From positions 1-18,946 of the forward strand of contig DATBGS010000053.1 of the NCBI GenBank assembly GCA_036557885.1: a stretch of DNA of 18,946 nt. Direction: 5' to 3'. The DNA is from DATBGS01 sp036557885. GTDB lineage: Bacteria; Chloroflexota; Ktedonobacteria; Ktedonobacterales; DATBGS01. Position 1 is the first letter of the stretch, and every line of letters begins with the position of its first letter. The translations under genes were made by a program, and so were the position numbers. This document shows, one piece after another, positions 1 to 8,829 of the stretch. Under the pieces are notes generated by a model. That model was given only the letters and a program-made list of their open reading frames with translations, had not been told where the DNA came from and ran no database searches.

Positions 1-1848
1 GCTGGGGGATCATGCACCGACGACCCTACGTTTCCTTCCAACGCCACTGCCCTTGATAAAACTATCAACACGGCCTCCCATGAACAGTTTGAAGCGATAA
101 CGAACCCTACCTATACCGTTTTCCAATCAGGAGGGGGAGGATGGTATAACAACAGTGATTGCAATGTCCCATGTGAGATCGGTGATAAGTGCTCGGATGC
201 GCATCCTGGCGTTTTCCTCAATGGGCATTTTTATAACGCAATGCAAGGAGAGTTTAGCAACATAGCAGGCGCCCCAACAGGTGATTGTGAGTATATAGCT
301 CCGCCTCCAGTCGTGAATGTGGTCGGAGGGGGTGCTTTCGACACCGTTTGGGAGGCTACAGGCGGCGCCACCGGGCCGCTAGGCGTATCCACCGATAGCT
401 GGCACTCCATCCCCGGCGGCCAGGCACAGGACTTCCAGCATGGCAGCATCTACTGGTCATCAGCGACAGGCACCTATGAGGTCCAGGGCGCGATTTACAA
501 TGAGTATGTCAAGGTCATGGGTGGTCCAACCGGCGCGCTGAATTTCCCCACCAGCAATGAGCAGAACGCCTACAACGGCAACGGCAACGTCATAGGCCGG
601 GAGAATGCCTTCCGGGGAACCGGCTGCACAGCAAACAATCAGGGGAGTATCATCCTCTATTCTAGCAGCACCGGTGCGCATATGGTCATTGGCTGCATCT
701 ACCAGAAATATGTGGCGCTGGGTGGCACCACGAGCCTCCTGGGCTTGCCAACCAGCGACGAGCAGGCGATCACCAATAGTTCGGGCACGGTTCTTGGGCA
801 CGCCTCCTACTTCCAGGGCACTGTTTGTGGCAGCGGCGGCGGGGGCGGAGGCATCTTCGATGCTGCTGGTGCTGGCATCCATGAGGTGCATGGCTGCATC
901 TACCAGGTGTACCTGGTCAGCCTGGGCGGACCCAACGGCGTCCTCAGTTTCCCGACGAGCGATGAGATGGGGATTGCCAATGGGCGCGTCTCCTACTTCT
1001 ACGGCAACCTCTGCGGTTCACGCGGCCCCAACAACAGCGGCAGCGCCATCTACCACTACGGCGCTGGCAACTATATGGTAGGAGGCTGCATCTACAATAA
1101 ATATTGGAATATGAGCGGGCCGAACGGCATCCTGGGCTTCCCCACCAGCAATGTGACGGCCATCTCTGGAGGCTATGTCTCCTACTTTGCGGGCGAATCC
1201 TGTAACGGTGGTGGCCCCGCTGGCAGCGGCAGCGCCATCTTGAGCAGTAGCACCGGCACGTTTGAGGTGCAAGGCTGCATCTACCACGTCTACGAGGCAG
1301 TCGCGGGTGGCCCTGCGGGGATGGGCTTCCCCACTAGCGACGAGGTGCCCATCCACAATAGTTCGGGTGAGGTCATCGGGCGGGTCTCCTACTTTGCCGG
1401 GCACCTCTGCAATAGCCCTGGTAACAATAACAGCGGCAGCGCCATCTACAACGAGGTCAACGGTCCGACAGTGGAGGTGCAAGGCTGTATCTACTACAAG
1501 TATTGGCATGATCTTGGTGGACCCTGGGGCACTCTGGGCTTCCCAGTCAGCAACGAACTTAGCATCGTCGGGGGGCGCGTCTCCTACTTTACCAACCACT
1601 TGTGTGGGACCGCTGGTCCGAGTGGCAGCGGCAGCGCCATCTACTTCAGCAGCAATGGCACGTTTGAGGTGCAGGGCTGCATCTACAACAAGTATTGGCA
1701 TGATCTTGGTGGACCGGCTGGCTGCCTTGGCTTCCCCACTACGGACGAATTCAACTCCGACGCTGCTGGGGACCGCGAATCCGACTTCCAACACGGCTAC
1801 ATTCTCTGGCAAAAGTCCAGCGGCACAATTTTCTGGTCCTGCTCGTAA
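1..1848 (+). CDS. Secreted metallopeptidase-like protein with seven LGFP repeats (5' partial)
   Basis: The frame is open from base 1, so the start and any signal peptide lie upstream; the ATG at 241 is internal. The first 90 or so visible residues carry HEQFEAITNP (His at 79-81), then GWYNNSDC, EIGDKC and a short GEFSN segment. That order resembles the HExxE...GWY...EIGD...SN pattern of EXORDIUM/phosphate-induced-like and related bacterial secreted zinc-peptidase-like domains. The rest is seven tandem LGFP-type repeats of about 64 residues, each with a G-C/A-IY-x-KY core followed by GGPxGxLGFPTSDE and usually a SYFxGxLC end. Paired cysteines recur in each unit, which suits an extracytoplasmic protein. 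LGFP repeats are known from cell-wall-associated proteins of actinobacteria, so a surface or cell-wall role is likely. Peptidase activity is inferred from the motif only. Confidence 0.8.
   Translation, partial: AGGSCTDDPTFPSNATALDKTINTASHEQFEAITNPTYTVFQSGGGGWYNNSDCNVPCEIGDKCSDAHPGVFLNGHFYNAMQGEFSNIAGAPTGDCEYIAPPPVVNVVGGGAFDTVWEATGGATGPLGVSTDSWHSIPGGQAQDFQHGSIYWSSATGTYEVQGAIYNEYVKVMGGPTGALNFPTSNEQNAYNGNGNVIGRENAFRGTGCTANNQGSIILYSSSTGAHMVIGCIYQKYVALGGTTSLLGLPTSDEQAITNSSGTVLGHASYFQGTVCGSGGGGGGIFDAAGAGIHEVHGCIYQVYLVSLGGPNGVLSFPTSDEMGIANGRVSYFYGNLCGSRGPNNSGSAIYHYGAGNYMVGGCIYNKYWNMSGPNGILGFPTSNVTAISGGYVSYFAGESCNGGGPAGSGSAILSSSTGTFEVQGCIYHVYEAVAGGPAGMGFPTSDEVPIHNSSGEVIGRVSYFAGHLCNSPGNNNSGSAIYNEVNGPTVEVQGCIYYKYWHDLGGPWGTLGFPVSNELSIVGGRVSYFTNHLCGTAGPSGSGSAIYFSSNGTFEVQGCIYNKYWHDLGGPAGCLGFPTTDEFNSDAAGDRESDFQHGYILWQKSSGTIFWSCS
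271..1848 (+). repeat. Seven tandem LGFP repeat units, coding
   Basis: Repeat cores (xIYxxY...GFPTSxE) occur seven times at a spacing of about 190-210 bases. At DNA level the phrases GGCAGCGGCAGCGCCATCTAC and CAAGGCTGCATCTAC recur, and the last two full units share a 26-base near-identical block at 1498-1523 and 1690-1715, exactly 192 bases (64 codons) apart. This suggests that units six and seven arose by recent duplication. The outer limits of the array are approximate. Confidence 0.8.
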
Positions 1849-1863
1849 TCCAAGGGCATCTCC

Positions 1864-1920
1864 TACAGCCACGCGCGGCAGAGAAAATCCTCTGCCGCGC
1901 GTGGCTGTATATCTGTGTCT
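1864..1920 (+). terminator. Hairpin terminator after the LGFP gene
   Basis: A perfect 20-bp inverted repeat, arms 1864-1883 and 1890-1909, encloses the six-base loop AAAATC. It starts 15 bases after the stop codon at 1848. The stretch after the stem (TATCTGTGTCTTCG) is only moderately T-rich, so it may work as an intrinsic terminator or as a 3'-end stabilising hairpin. Confidence 0.75.
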
Positions 1921-2178
1921 TCGCCCGATGCCTCCCCTGGGGAACATCATCAGAGAGAAGGATGAGCCGCAGCGGCATCAGGACAAATTGCTCCGCCCAG
2001 AGACACTCTTGCATATTTTGGCGCAACGCTTCGGTGGGCGCGTGACGAAGGCAAACAGCCATTGAGGAAACGTACCTTGTAAACAAACGGCCAAGAACGG
2101 CTGCACCCCATTGTAGTGCCAGATGCAACAACCTGCCAGAGATCGGCGGGTTCACTGGACGGACCTGTAAAGGATGCT
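1921..2178. other. Intergenic stretch, no gene recognised
   Basis: About 260 bases between the hairpin and the small unknown gene. Short open frames exist on both strands, but none has a recognisable domain, a ribosome binding site or protein-like composition that sets it apart. I see no repeat or RNA gene in it. Confidence 0.5.
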
Positions 2179-2589
2179 ATGGAGAGGTTTGTGTCCCTGG
2201 CAGGGGCGCATTTGGGGAGTGAGGAGGAGGAAGCTCGGCAGTGGTTGGTTGTTGATACCCAACAACATGTGCTGTATCTAGCAAGCGCCGATGAAGCAAG
2301 GCGGCACTTGGCTCGTCAGTGGCCGGTCTACGACGGCCCTCCCATCGAATACACCCCAGAGGACCTGAAACGCCTCTTGGCCAATCTAGAGGAGATCAGT
2401 ACCCCGCCAGACCTGCATGAGCGTGTTACCGAGGCGAGGCGCGAGGCCCGTGCTAATTACAGGCCGATGATGGGGTACAACCACAATACGGCAAAAAATA
2501 GGGTCATCGCCACTCTCGATGTGTCTGGTTGCTATGTGACCAGGCGGGTATACTGTCACCAGCAGTTGGAGAGCCACTCCTGCTGCTGA
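2179..2589 (+). CDS. Unknown small acidic protein, 3' end probably replaced by IS sequence
   Basis: Encodes 136 residues from the ATG at 2179, chosen because AAAGGA at 2169-2174 sits four bases upstream; a GTG at 2116 is an in-frame alternative with no visible ribosome binding site. The protein is soluble and charged, with an EEEEARQW stretch near residue 16, a short segment WLVVDTQQHVLYLA and an acidic, helical second half. I recognise no family. The last 30 or so residues (cysteine- and histidine-rich, ending CHQQLESHSCC) look unlike the rest. They coincide with sequence that may be the left end of the following ISL3 element (from about 2501), so the original C-terminus has probably been lost. 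It may not be functional. Confidence 0.45.
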   Translation: MERFVSLAGAHLGSEEEEARQWLVVDTQQHVLYLASADEARRHLARQWPVYDGPPIEYTPEDLKRLLANLEEISTPPDLHERVTEARREARANYRPMMGYNHNTAKNRVIATLDVSGCYVTRRVYCHQQLESHSCC

Positions 2590-4066
2590 GGAGGAGACCC
2601 GCATGGATATCGCGTCTCTGCTTGGCATGCCACAGGGGCTGCTCGTTGAGCGCCTGTGCCAAACATCCACGGCACTCACCGTGTTCCTGTTAGCCGGGAA
2701 GGTCACCGCCTGTTGCCCCCTGTGTGGGACGCAGGCCGAGCGGATCCACAGCCGGTATCAGCGCACCGTCGCAGACCTCCCTGCCGGAGGGCACCGGGTG
2801 CTGGTGCTACTGACCGTGCGGCGGTTCTTCTGCCCCAACCCGGCGTGTTTGCGTCGTCTCTTCGCCGAACGCTTTCCCCCGCTGGTCGAGCCCTTTGCGC
2901 GCAAGACCACCCGGTTGCTCGCTGCCTGGCGCGCCATTGGATGGACCGCCGGGGGAACGCCCGGAGCGCGCCTGACCCGCCACCTTGCTCTGCCCACCTC
3001 GCCCACGACCCTCCTGCGCTGTGTGAACACGCTTCCATACCCGCCCATTGAGACGGTGCGGGTGGTGGGCGTCGATGATTGGGCCTGGAAAAAAGGGCAG
3101 CGGTATGGCACAATCCTGGTCGATCTTGAACGACATCGGGTGGTAGATCTGCTCGTGGAACGCTCCAGCGAAAGCTTTGCGGCCTGGCTGCGGGCTCATC
3201 CAGGTGTGGAGATCATCAGCCGGGATCGGGGGAGCGTGTATAGTGAGGGGGCCACCCTTGGCGCTCCCCATGCTCAACAAATTGCTGACCGCTGGCATTT
3301 GTTGAGTAATCTCCGCGATGCGCTGGAACAACTCCTGGATCGCCATCGCTCTGCATTGCAAGTGGTGCGTGAGCCAGGAGCGGCACCCGGCTCTCTCGCA
3401 CTCGCCTCGGCGAACAAACCAGCACTCCTGCGCCGTCGCCTCATCTCCTACGCTCGTTATGAACAAACCCTGGTTCTGCACGAGCGGGGCCTCTCCAATT
3501 CAGAGATCGCACGCCAGGTGGGCGTCACCGTTCGCACGATCACGCGCTATCTCACCACCAACCAGCGCCCACGGAAGCGGCGCAGCCGCCTGGAGCCGTA
3601 TCTTCCCGCTCTGCGCCAGCGATGGGAAGAAGGATGTCACAATGCCTCTCAACTGTGGCGAGAACTGCGCGCCCAGGGGTTCAACGGTACCTTTGGCCTG
3701 GTGAACAACTACGTCTGGTGTTTACGCCATCCTGACCTGCTGGAGCATCCCGAAGCGGTGCAGGTCACGCGCCAGACCTTTGCGCCCCGCAAAGCGGTCT
3801 GGTTCTTCTTACGGTGGCCTGAAGATCTGAGGGACGATGACCGTGCGAATCTGGCCGCCATCCTCCAGGCCTGTCCTGAGGCAGCTCTGGTCTATCCCCT
3901 GGCTCAGTCGTTTCGTCGCCTCATCGCTTCTGGCAAGCCAACCGGGTTTCTTTCCTGGCTGGAAGAGGCCAGCGCCTCGGTCGTCCCAGAACTGCGTCGC
4001 TTTGCTCACGGACTGAACCTTGATCTAGACGCGGTGGTGGCGGACTTCCGATTTCACTGGAGCAAC
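2501..4066 (+). mobile_element. Truncated ISL3-family insertion sequence
   Basis: Contains an ISL3-type transposase gene whose 3' end is replaced by unrelated integrase sequence at about 4066. The left end is a guess: the sequence changes character at GGGTCATCGCC (2501), preceded by an A-rich AAAAAATA that could be part of a target duplication. ISL3 elements usually begin with GG and make 8-bp duplications. The right inverted repeat is missing, so this copy cannot move by itself and the left boundary cannot be confirmed by pairing. Confidence 0.4.
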
Positions 4067-4111
4067 AGGCACGGCAACTGGTGTGGAAGCTCCAGGAGGA
4101 AGGAAAAATGA
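2603..4111 (+). pseudogene. ISL3-family transposase, C-terminally truncated and fused out of frame to integrase sequence
   Basis: The start is supported by GAGGAGGAG at 2588-2596, six bases upstream of the ATG. The 502-residue product has an N-terminal zinc-ribbon pattern (CPLC at 38-41; Cys77 and Cys82), a DDE core beginning GVDDWAWKKGQRYG (about 156-169), the second acidic site in SRDRG (Asp208), and a helix-turn-helix insert LSNSEIARQVGVTVRTITRY (297-316). Near residue 488 the expected ISL3 segment FHWSNGQ-x-EG, which carries the last catalytic Glu, stops after WSN and is replaced by 14 unrelated residues. The rest of the ISL3 C-terminus is absent, so the enzyme should be inactive. The body up to 4066 has no other frameshift, so the truncation is probably recent. 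Confidence 0.85.
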
Positions 4112-4472
4112 TGCGCTTTCTTCTCCGCGACCGTGATGCCAAGTTTCCCGGCAGCTTTGATTCAGTGTTTGCCTCGGAGCACATCGAAGTCATTCTCACG
4201 CCCTACCGCGCACCGAATGCCAATGCCTATGCCGAGCGGTGGGTCCGCAGCGTGCGGGAGGAATGTTTGGATCATCTGCTCATCCTCAATGAACGCCACC
4301 TGGTTCACGTCCTGCGTAAATATATAGCCTGTATTATAACCAGTCCCGCCCCCATCAAGGCATTGGTCAGCAGATCCCTGAATCAGTACCCCATCAATCA
4401 GGACCAGGCCAAGTATTGCAAAGAGATGTCTTGGGAGGCGTCCTCCACGATTACTATCACGAAGCGGCGTAG
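4060..4472 (+). pseudogene. 3' fragment of an rve-type (IS3/IS481-like) integrase, frameshifted
   Basis: Read from 4060 in the frame of the GTG at 4081, the sequence encodes the second half of a retroviral-type integrase core: QQARQLVWKLQEE, then FLLRDRDAKF (second catalytic Asp), TPYRAPNANAYAERWVRSVR (catalytic Glu) and EECLDHLLILNERHL. At about 4331 the frame breaks. The homologous continuation YNQSRPHQGIGQQIPE runs in another frame from 4335 and ends in LGGVLHDYYHEAA at the stop 4470-4472. This fits a 2-base insertion (or 1-base loss) at GCCTGTATTATAAC. The first catalytic Asp and the N-terminal HTH are missing because the ISL3 fragment abuts at 4066. It is a dead remnant. Confidence 0.8.
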
Positions 4473-5295
4473 AGGCTGGTGAAAGCTGGGATTGATTTTT
4501 CGCACATTACGGCGCACCGTTGGGGCTGTGGGTATACACACACCGATCCGGGATAGGCTCTTTTTGAGCTTCCCAGTCTAGCCAGTCGAACGGGCGGCCA
4601 AACACAGTAACGGGCTCGTATGTCCCAGCGGAAATTCCGGTCGGCCCTGACGCCGCGCACCCCTGTAGGCGTCCCCGCCAGCTTGACGCCGCGAGGATGC
4701 CACGCTGGCTCGCTCCAGGCAACCCGCATGCTAACACAGTACGGGGCGATGCGGTCCTCTTGCCTCATGGCCCTATTGTAGCAACTCCAGCAACACTACC
4801 TGAGCAGTTACCACTCCGGATACTATTTCCTCATACTACGGGGTACGGATGCTCTGCAAGCGGGGTACCCAGAAGGTCTCGTTAATCTGCACGGCAGTAT
4901 GCGCAACTGGAACCGGGCAGTTGGCCTTTGGCGCACGCTCGTCAAGCGAGATGGGAGAAGCATCCACAGGCAGTCCTTTCCAGGGGGTAGCGGAGCTGGG
5001 AAGCCTCTGAAACGGCTGCGATCAACTCTGCCAAGAACACGGGTCAAAGGTGTTCTTGGTGTCAGCAGCAGCATACACGAGTGCCTGGCAATGGGCAAAT
5101 GGGGAAAGACGTGGGGTTGGCCCCTCTATCAAAAGTAAGAGACCCAATCCCTCTTTCCGCAGAGGGAAAACACACTTTCTCCAGGTACGCTTTCTTCAGA
5201 GAAAAGACACAGCGCTCGCTACCCTCACCTGCCGCCACTGCGCGTCTGTGAACCAGGACGGGCGGATGATTCAGGAGAAAGGCCAGGTATCATTG
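4473..5295. other. Long intergenic region without a convincing gene
   Basis: About 820 bases between the integrase remnant and the ABC ATPase. Open frames of 62-103 codons occur on both strands (for example 4507-4737 minus and 4899-5138 plus), but none has a clear domain or ribosome binding site. The minus-strand frame contains the protein-like stretch FGRPFDWLDWEAQ, and the region may hold eroded mobile-element tails, but I cannot assign them. The frame of the ATPase is open back to 5050, yet its upstream part is unlike any ABC protein. No promoter with good hexamers was found. Confidence 0.5.
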
Positions 5296-6036
5296 ATGTC
5301 GGAAACATCCAACAAGACGACTTCCCAAACCGCGACTGCTTCAGCCGCGTTAGCTGCTCGTGACGTGCGCAAGACGCTCCCGCTGGGGCACGGGGAAGTG
5401 GAAATTCTGAAAGGCATTAGTTTTTCGATCCAACGCGGCGAATTTGTTGCCATTATTGGTCCCTCTGGTTCTGGCAAAAGCACCTTGCTGGGCATCATTG
5501 CCGGGCTAGATACCCCAACCACCGGGCAGGTGCTGATTGATGGCATTGATATTACCCAGATGAGCGAGGCTCGCCTGGCGGATGTGCGTAATCAAAAGAT
5601 TGGCATGGTCTTTCAGTCCTTTAACCTTATCCCAACCCTGACGGCACAGGAAAACGTGGAACTGCCGCTCTATGTGGGCAAACACTCTGGCGACGCCACC
5701 CAGCGGGCCACCGAACTGCTGCGGCTGGTTGGCCTGGAGGATCGGCTGGGCAATCGTCCAAATCAGCTTTCGGGCGGCCAGCAGCAACGCGTGGCGATTG
5801 CGCGCGCCCTAGTAGCCTCGCCCGCGATGGTGATTATGGATGAACCCACTGGCAATCTGGACCAGGCCAACAGCGAGCATGTGTTGCAGTTGATTCGTGA
5901 CCTGCGTGAAAAGACACAAACGACCTTTGTAATTGCCACGCATGACTCCAAGGTGGCGGCGGCGGCTGATCGGGCTTTGCGCATCGTGGATGGCCTGGTA
6001 GTGTCTGACGCGCAGCAGTCCCCTATTTCACAATAA
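5296..6036 (+). CDS. ABC transporter ATP-binding protein, MacB/LolD class
   Basis: Hydrolyses ATP to drive the FtsX-type permease encoded next. The 246-residue product has the full set of nucleotide-binding motifs: Walker A GPSGSGKS (55-62), Q-loop in VFQSFNLIPTLTAQEN (Gln107), signature LSGGQQQR (158-165), Walker B VIMDEPTGNLD (179-189) and the H-loop His216 in ATHD. The wording of the Q-loop and signature regions is that of the MacB/LolD/FtsE group. The ATG at 5296 gives normal family length; GAAAGG lies about 13 bases upstream. An in-frame ATG at 5266, and an open frame back to 5050, would only add an unrelated N-terminal extension. The permease starts 62 bases downstream, so the two are probably co-transcribed. 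The substrate cannot be told from sequence. Confidence 0.95.
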   Translation: MSETSNKTTSQTATASAALAARDVRKTLPLGHGEVEILKGISFSIQRGEFVAIIGPSGSGKSTLLGIIAGLDTPTTGQVLIDGIDITQMSEARLADVRNQKIGMVFQSFNLIPTLTAQENVELPLYVGKHSGDATQRATELLRLVGLEDRLGNRPNQLSGGQQQRVAIARALVASPAMVIMDEPTGNLDQANSEHVLQLIRDLREKTQTTFVIATHDSKVAAAADRALRIVDGLVVSDAQQSPISQ

Positions 6037-6098
6037 GCAAGCATACTCGCAAGCACAACGGCTCAAAAACAGTCCTCAAGCAAGAAAGAGGTTTTGCG

Positions 6099-8810
6099 AT
6101 GAAAGTCGGATTTTATGGAGCCTACGCCACTCGCTCGTTGGTGCGCGGAGGACAGCGCACCTTGCTCGCTATCTTTTGTATCGCGGTGGGAGTGCTAGCA
6201 GTGGTGGCGCTGCAACTGGTAGGGAACATGGTCAACAGCGGCTTAACAGGCGATACTCGCGCCCTCAATGGCGGCGATGTGAGCGTCGCCAGCTTCAACA
6301 GCCCGCTGCCATCATCGGCCCTGACGACGTTTGACCAACTGACCAGCCAGGGCGTGCTGACGGGCTATACCCCTGTTGCGCAATTGAACGGGCAGGCCAC
6401 CGACAGTCAGGGCACGATTCACACGCCGCAGGTCTGGGCAGTGGACCCGACGCGCTTCCCGCTGGCAGGGGCGCCGAGCTTTGTTACTCCGACTAATGGC
6501 CGCCTTTCGGCACTGCTGACCGGCACCAATGTCGTCGTTACGCAAAGCGTGCAGACCGATCTGGGCGCGCGTATGGGCGACCCTATCGCGCTGCACGCCA
6601 GCGGGCGCTCGTTCAGCGTCAAGATTGCGGGCGTCATCAAAAACACGGCGCTCTTTTCCGGCCAGGTGGTGCTGATGGCCTTTGATGGCTTCGCGGCGTT
6701 GCCCAGCAGCGACCCAACGCCGCTGGGCTATCGGGTTGTCTACAGCGACGTTCCCAATCACAGCGATGCTAACGCCACCGCTGCAAAACAGCGCCTTCAG
6801 CGTGCGCTGCCGCTGGCGACGATTACTACCAGCCAGGATGCTCTTCAGGCCAACAAAGCGACGGTGCAGCAGGTGCGCTATTTCTTGCAAGTGGTGGGGC
6901 TGCTGGCGCTGTTGATTGGCGGCATTGGCATCATTAACACGATGCAGGTGCTGCTGCGGCGACGCCAGACTGAGATTGCTGTGCTGAAGACGACAGGTTT
7001 TCACAGCCGCGACCTGTATCTGCTTTTTGGATTGGAGGCCGGGCTGCTGGGGCTGCTCGGTGGCATCGTTGGCGCGGCGGCTGGGGTGGGCGTCAGCTTT
7101 CTGGTGAAAGGGCTAGTTGAGAACGCCCTGCTGCTGCCGCTCCCTAACAACGTTGACCCCTTCACGGTGCTTTCGGGTATGGTGGTGGGCTTTTGCACGG
7201 CGTTGATCTTTGGCTTGCTACCGATTGTCCAGGCCAGCCAGCTTCGCCCGGTGGCAATTCTGCGCGAACTGAGCGAGCGCGCCAAACGGAGCATGGCGCT
7301 GGCGCTCTTGCTGGGGCTGCTGGTGGTGGCGCTCTTCTTTGTGCTGGCCCTGAGCATTTTGCAGAATGCGCTGGTTTCGCTGGGCGCGGTTGGCGGCGGT
7401 GGCCTCTTTTTGCTGCTCCTCAGCCTGGGCTTTACGCTGGTGGCGTTCCTGATTGGCAAGCTGCCGGTGCCCAATCGTTTTTCCTGGCGGCACGCAGTGC
7501 TGGTGGCTGTGGGGTTGATCGTCTCGGTTGGGCTGCTGCTGGCCGTCCCTGCTTTTGGTATCCTTTTCCTGGCGGTAACGCTGCTGGGCGTGATTGTCGC
7601 GTTCCTGCCGCGCTCCTGGAAAGCCACGACCCGGCTGGCCCTGCGCAATATTGAGCGCAAGAAGACACGCACCTCGACAACGCTGGTGGCACTATTTGTA
7701 GGCGTGTTTGCCATTGGGCTGATTCTGACCCTTAGCCAGAGCCTGCACACGGCGATCAGTGGCTTCCTAGCTTCCAGCACGAACTTCAATGCCTTCATCC
7801 AGGCCAGCGGCAGCGATAAAGCCGCCGTTGACCAGGCATTGACGACTGTTTCTGGCGTGAACCAGAAGGAAGTCTATGCAACGGCCATCTGCCTGCCAGC
7901 AGCCATCAATGGGATGCCGCTGGAGCAGGCGCTGAACGGCCAGACGCTGCCGCAGCAAACTGCGGCAGCGCTGGAAGGCGTGACGGGCTATGATCTGGCA
8001 GCCGGGCAGCTTCCCACGCAGCCGCTGGTCCAGGGCGACCAGGATAGCCAGGTTGGGCAAACACTGACCCAGGCCGACGCTGGCGGGATGCGAGTGCTGG
8101 CAGATGTGTCGCTGTCGCAGGCGCCGCTCAATCTGAAGCTGGGCGACCAACTCACCCTGGCCGGGCCGGATGGTAAGATGACCGTGACCGTGACCATTGC
8201 GGGGTTCTATACGAAGTCGGACATCGCCTTCACTCCGCCGCTGCTGGGCGACTTGAGCCTGCCAAACGCCCTGACTGGTGGACACCCCAGTTACATCTAC
8301 GCGCTGGCGCTCAACCCCGGTCAGGTAGATCGGGCACTGCACCAGATTCAGCAGGCCGTGCCGTCAGTCAGCGTCATCAACCTGGCGGAGCAGGTGGGCT
8401 TTTTCCTGGGGCTGCTCAATAACCTGATCATCCTGCTGACAGCGGTGGCCTCGCTGGCGCTGCTGGCTGGACTGATTATTATCGCTAACGCGGTTGGGCT
8501 GGCAATGCTGGAGCGGCGGCGCGAACTGGGCATTATGAAGGCGATTGGCTACACCAGCAAAACGGTGCTGGGCGAAGTGCTGCTGGAGAACGGCATTGTC
8601 GGCTTTGTGGGCGCGCTTTCGGCAATGGGATTGGCGATGCTCCTGGCGCTGCTGCTGGCAAAGCTGGCGTTTCATGTAGATGTGCAGGCCAACCCGATCA
8701 CAGTGTTGGGTATCGTAGCTGCCACGACTGCGGTGTGCATGCTGATTGCTGGGCTGGTCGCCTGGGGCGCAACGCGCGTGCGCCCGCTGGAAGTGCTGCG
8801 CTACGAATAG
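6099..8810 (+). CDS. ABC transporter permease with two FtsX modules
   Basis: Integral membrane partner of the upstream ATPase, 903 residues. AGAAAGAGG at 6083-6091 precedes the ATG by seven bases. Order: helix 1 (about 22-43), a large extracytoplasmic MacB-like periplasmic-core region (about 45-255), a first FtsX module with three helices (about 262-285, 310-335, 358-380), a central block of hydrophobic helices (about 398-503), a second amphipathic link and helix (RLALRNIERKKTRTSTTLVA, about 512-531), a second extracytoplasmic region (about 550-765), and a second FtsX module (767-895) with RRRELGIMKAIG at 806-817. This duplicated layout is that of large mechanotransmission-type permeases that move lipoproteins, peptides or antibiotics, or that transmit signals. 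The substrate is unknown. No frame damage is seen. Confidence 0.93.
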   Translation: MKVGFYGAYATRSLVRGGQRTLLAIFCIAVGVLAVVALQLVGNMVNSGLTGDTRALNGGDVSVASFNSPLPSSALTTFDQLTSQGVLTGYTPVAQLNGQATDSQGTIHTPQVWAVDPTRFPLAGAPSFVTPTNGRLSALLTGTNVVVTQSVQTDLGARMGDPIALHASGRSFSVKIAGVIKNTALFSGQVVLMAFDGFAALPSSDPTPLGYRVVYSDVPNHSDANATAAKQRLQRALPLATITTSQDALQANKATVQQVRYFLQVVGLLALLIGGIGIINTMQVLLRRRQTEIAVLKTTGFHSRDLYLLFGLEAGLLGLLGGIVGAAAGVGVSFLVKGLVENALLLPLPNNVDPFTVLSGMVVGFCTALIFGLLPIVQASQLRPVAILRELSERAKRSMALALLLGLLVVALFFVLALSILQNALVSLGAVGGGGLFLLLLSLGFTLVAFLIGKLPVPNRFSWRHAVLVAVGLIVSVGLLLAVPAFGILFLAVTLLGVIVAFLPRSWKATTRLALRNIERKKTRTSTTLVALFVGVFAIGLILTLSQSLHTAISGFLASSTNFNAFIQASGSDKAAVDQALTTVSGVNQKEVYATAICLPAAINGMPLEQALNGQTLPQQTAAALEGVTGYDLAAGQLPTQPLVQGDQDSQVGQTLTQADAGGMRVLADVSLSQAPLNLKLGDQLTLAGPDGKMTVTVTIAGFYTKSDIAFTPPLLGDLSLPNALTGGHPSYIYALALNPGQVDRALHQIQQAVPSVSVINLAEQVGFFLGLLNNLIILLTAVASLALLAGLIIIANAVGLAMLERRRELGIMKAIGYTSKTVLGEVLLENGIVGFVGALSAMGLAMLLALLLAKLAFHVDVQANPITVLGIVAATTAVCMLIAGLVAWGATRVRPLEVLRYE

Positions 8811-8829
8811 GGCGGCGAGATGCCGATGG

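Noticed and set aside
1018..1950. Long minus-strand frame of 310 codons opposite the LGFP gene
   Set aside because: It mirrors the repeat structure of the sense gene, has no domain of its own, and runs through the terminator hairpin. High GC content explains the absence of stops.
4473..5138. Possible TnpB or other mobile-element tails in the long intergenic region
   Set aside because: Short protein-like stretches on both strands (for example FGRPFDWLDWEAQ) have no motif that fixes a family.
5050..5295. N-terminal extension of the ABC ATPase to 5050
   Set aside because: The extra 82 residues are basic and unlike ABC proteins. The ATG at 5296 gives the usual family length.
7001..7798. Minus-strand frame of 265 codons inside the permease gene
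   Set aside because: Ser/Thr/Pro/Arg-rich antisense shadow of hydrophobic helices; the sense strand has a clear permease.
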